DNA of 5,571 nucleotides. Origin: Rhodospirillaceae bacterium. Lineage in GTDB: Bacteria; Pseudomonadota; Alphaproteobacteria; JABSOH01. Shown one piece after another: positions 5,335 through 5,571 of this stretch. The stretch spans positions 1 to 5,571 of the forward strand of contig JAHDDM010000094.1 of the NCBI GenBank assembly GCA_020629355.1, in the 5' to 3' direction. The position numbers and the translations under genes are program-made. The notes below the pieces were generated by a model. That model did no database searches and was not told the origin of the DNA. It saw only the letters and a list, made by a program, of their open reading frames with translations. How positions within the stretch are numbered: the stretch's first letter is position 1; each line of letters begins with the position of its first letter.

Positions 5335-5377
5335 TATAGCCTATCTCATATAATTTGATTATATGAGATAGGCTATA
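5335..5377. repeat. Perfect 20-bp inverted repeat upstream of gcrA
   Basis: Arms 5335-5354 and 5358-5377 are exact reverse complements around a 3-base loop (TTG). The sequence is AT-rich apart from TAGCC/GGCTA at the outside and contains TATAAT on both strands because of the symmetry (5349-5354 on plus; opposite 5358-5363 on minus). It lies 34 bases before the gcrA GTG. It could be a cruciform or operator overlapping the gcrA -10 box, an RNA hairpin in the leader, or one end of the palindromic mosaic to its right. No T run follows on either strand, so it is not a typical terminator. Confidence 0.85.
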
Positions 5378-5400
5378 ACACTTTTATCGCTCACGCCTAT

Positions 5401-5485
5401 CGGCCTTACGGCCTTGTCGGCGGTTCTACCGCCGACCATCGCAACAAAACTGCTCCGCGGGGGCGTCGCATACGCGACGGTCGCG
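5401..5485. repeat. GC-rich block of small palindromes (REP/BIME-like)
   Basis: Between two AT-rich hairpins lies a clearly more GC-rich stretch. It contains a direct repeat CGGCCTT (5401-5407 and 5409-5415), a 9-bp stem GTCGGCGGT/ACCGCCGAC with loop TCT (5416-5436), the palindrome CCGCGG (5455-5460), a 6-bp stem CGTCGC/GCGACG (5464-5479), and an alternative stem CGCGAC/GTCGCG (5473-5485). It has no start codon with a ribosome site. Dense clustered palindromes in an intergenic space resemble dispersed REP/BIME-type elements. Dispersal in the genome is inferred, not seen. Confidence 0.6.
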
Positions 5486-5496
5486 CCTTGCGCTCC

Positions 5497-5530
5497 TATA
5501 GCATGATCAAAATTAGGCGATCATGCTATA
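5497..5530. repeat. Perfect 12-bp inverted repeat at the right end
   Basis: TATAGCATGATC (5497-5508) and GATCATGCTATA (5519-5530) are exact reverse complements with a 10-base loop. No T run follows on the plus or minus strand. GATATAGC at 5333-5340 and GCTATATC at 5525-5532 are also reverse complements, so this hairpin and the one next to gcrA may be the two ends of one 200-bp element. The remaining 41 bases to the window edge show no gene. Confidence 0.75.
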
Positions 5531-5571
5531 TCTAATGAATTAGGCTCACTATACAGATAACCAGCAAGAAC

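Noticed and set aside
5401..5496. tRNA or small coding gene in the GC-rich block upstream of gcrA
   Set aside because: No cloverleaf, T-arm motif or CCA was found, and the open frame has no start with a ribosome site. It is better explained as clustered palindromes.
1..5571. CRISPR array, integrase, transposase or prophage genes
   Set aside because: No regularly spaced repeats and no mobile-element protein domains were seen in any frame.

Overview
The window looks like a chromosomal segment of an alphaproteobacterium with moderate GC (mid-to-high 40s percent by eye; not computed). The lineage call rests on two families essentially restricted to Alphaproteobacteria, the cell-cycle transcription factor GcrA and the polar organiser PopZ (DUF2497). 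The neighbouring valS is also a common partner of popZ in that class. The genus cannot be named from this sequence.

Layout, left to right. (1) Positions 1-550, minus strand: the first half of a Tat-exported TRAP transporter solute receptor, running off the left edge. It has a 10-base C tract four codons into the reading frame. (2) Positions 551-725: a divergent regulatory region with a promoter for the TRAP gene, a dyad at its predicted start site, and a second promoter firing rightward. (3) Positions 726-1342, plus strand: a HI1419/HI1420-type toxin-antitoxin pair (HigB-like toxin, HigA-like antitoxin). The toxin's natural ATG is thrown out of frame by a perfect 10-bp tandem duplication just after it. 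(4) Positions 1357-3996, minus strand: an intact valS, convergent with the antitoxin (14-bp gap). (5) Positions 3999-4143: a long, nested imperfect palindrome ending two bases before the valS start codon and containing the valS ribosome binding site. (6) Positions 4159-4190: an intrinsic terminator for popZ. (7) popZ (4221-4715) and gcrA (4885-5301), both minus strand. (8) Positions 5302-5571: no gene. This stretch holds a perfect 20-bp inverted repeat just upstream of gcrA, a GC-rich block of small palindromes, and a perfect 12-bp inverted repeat, together resembling a mosaic repeat element.

How the genes relate: gcrA, popZ and valS lie in the same direction, linking cell-cycle transcription, polar chromosome anchoring and translation. 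The popZ terminator and the palindrome in the valS leader suggest that valS is expressed at least partly on its own. The toxin-antitoxin pair and TRAP gene form a separate accessory-looking part whose two most striking features are simple-sequence changes that could switch genes on or off: the C tract and the 10-bp duplication. The best candidates for something undescribed are the valS leader palindrome, the broken toxin start, and the palindromic mosaic upstream of gcrA.
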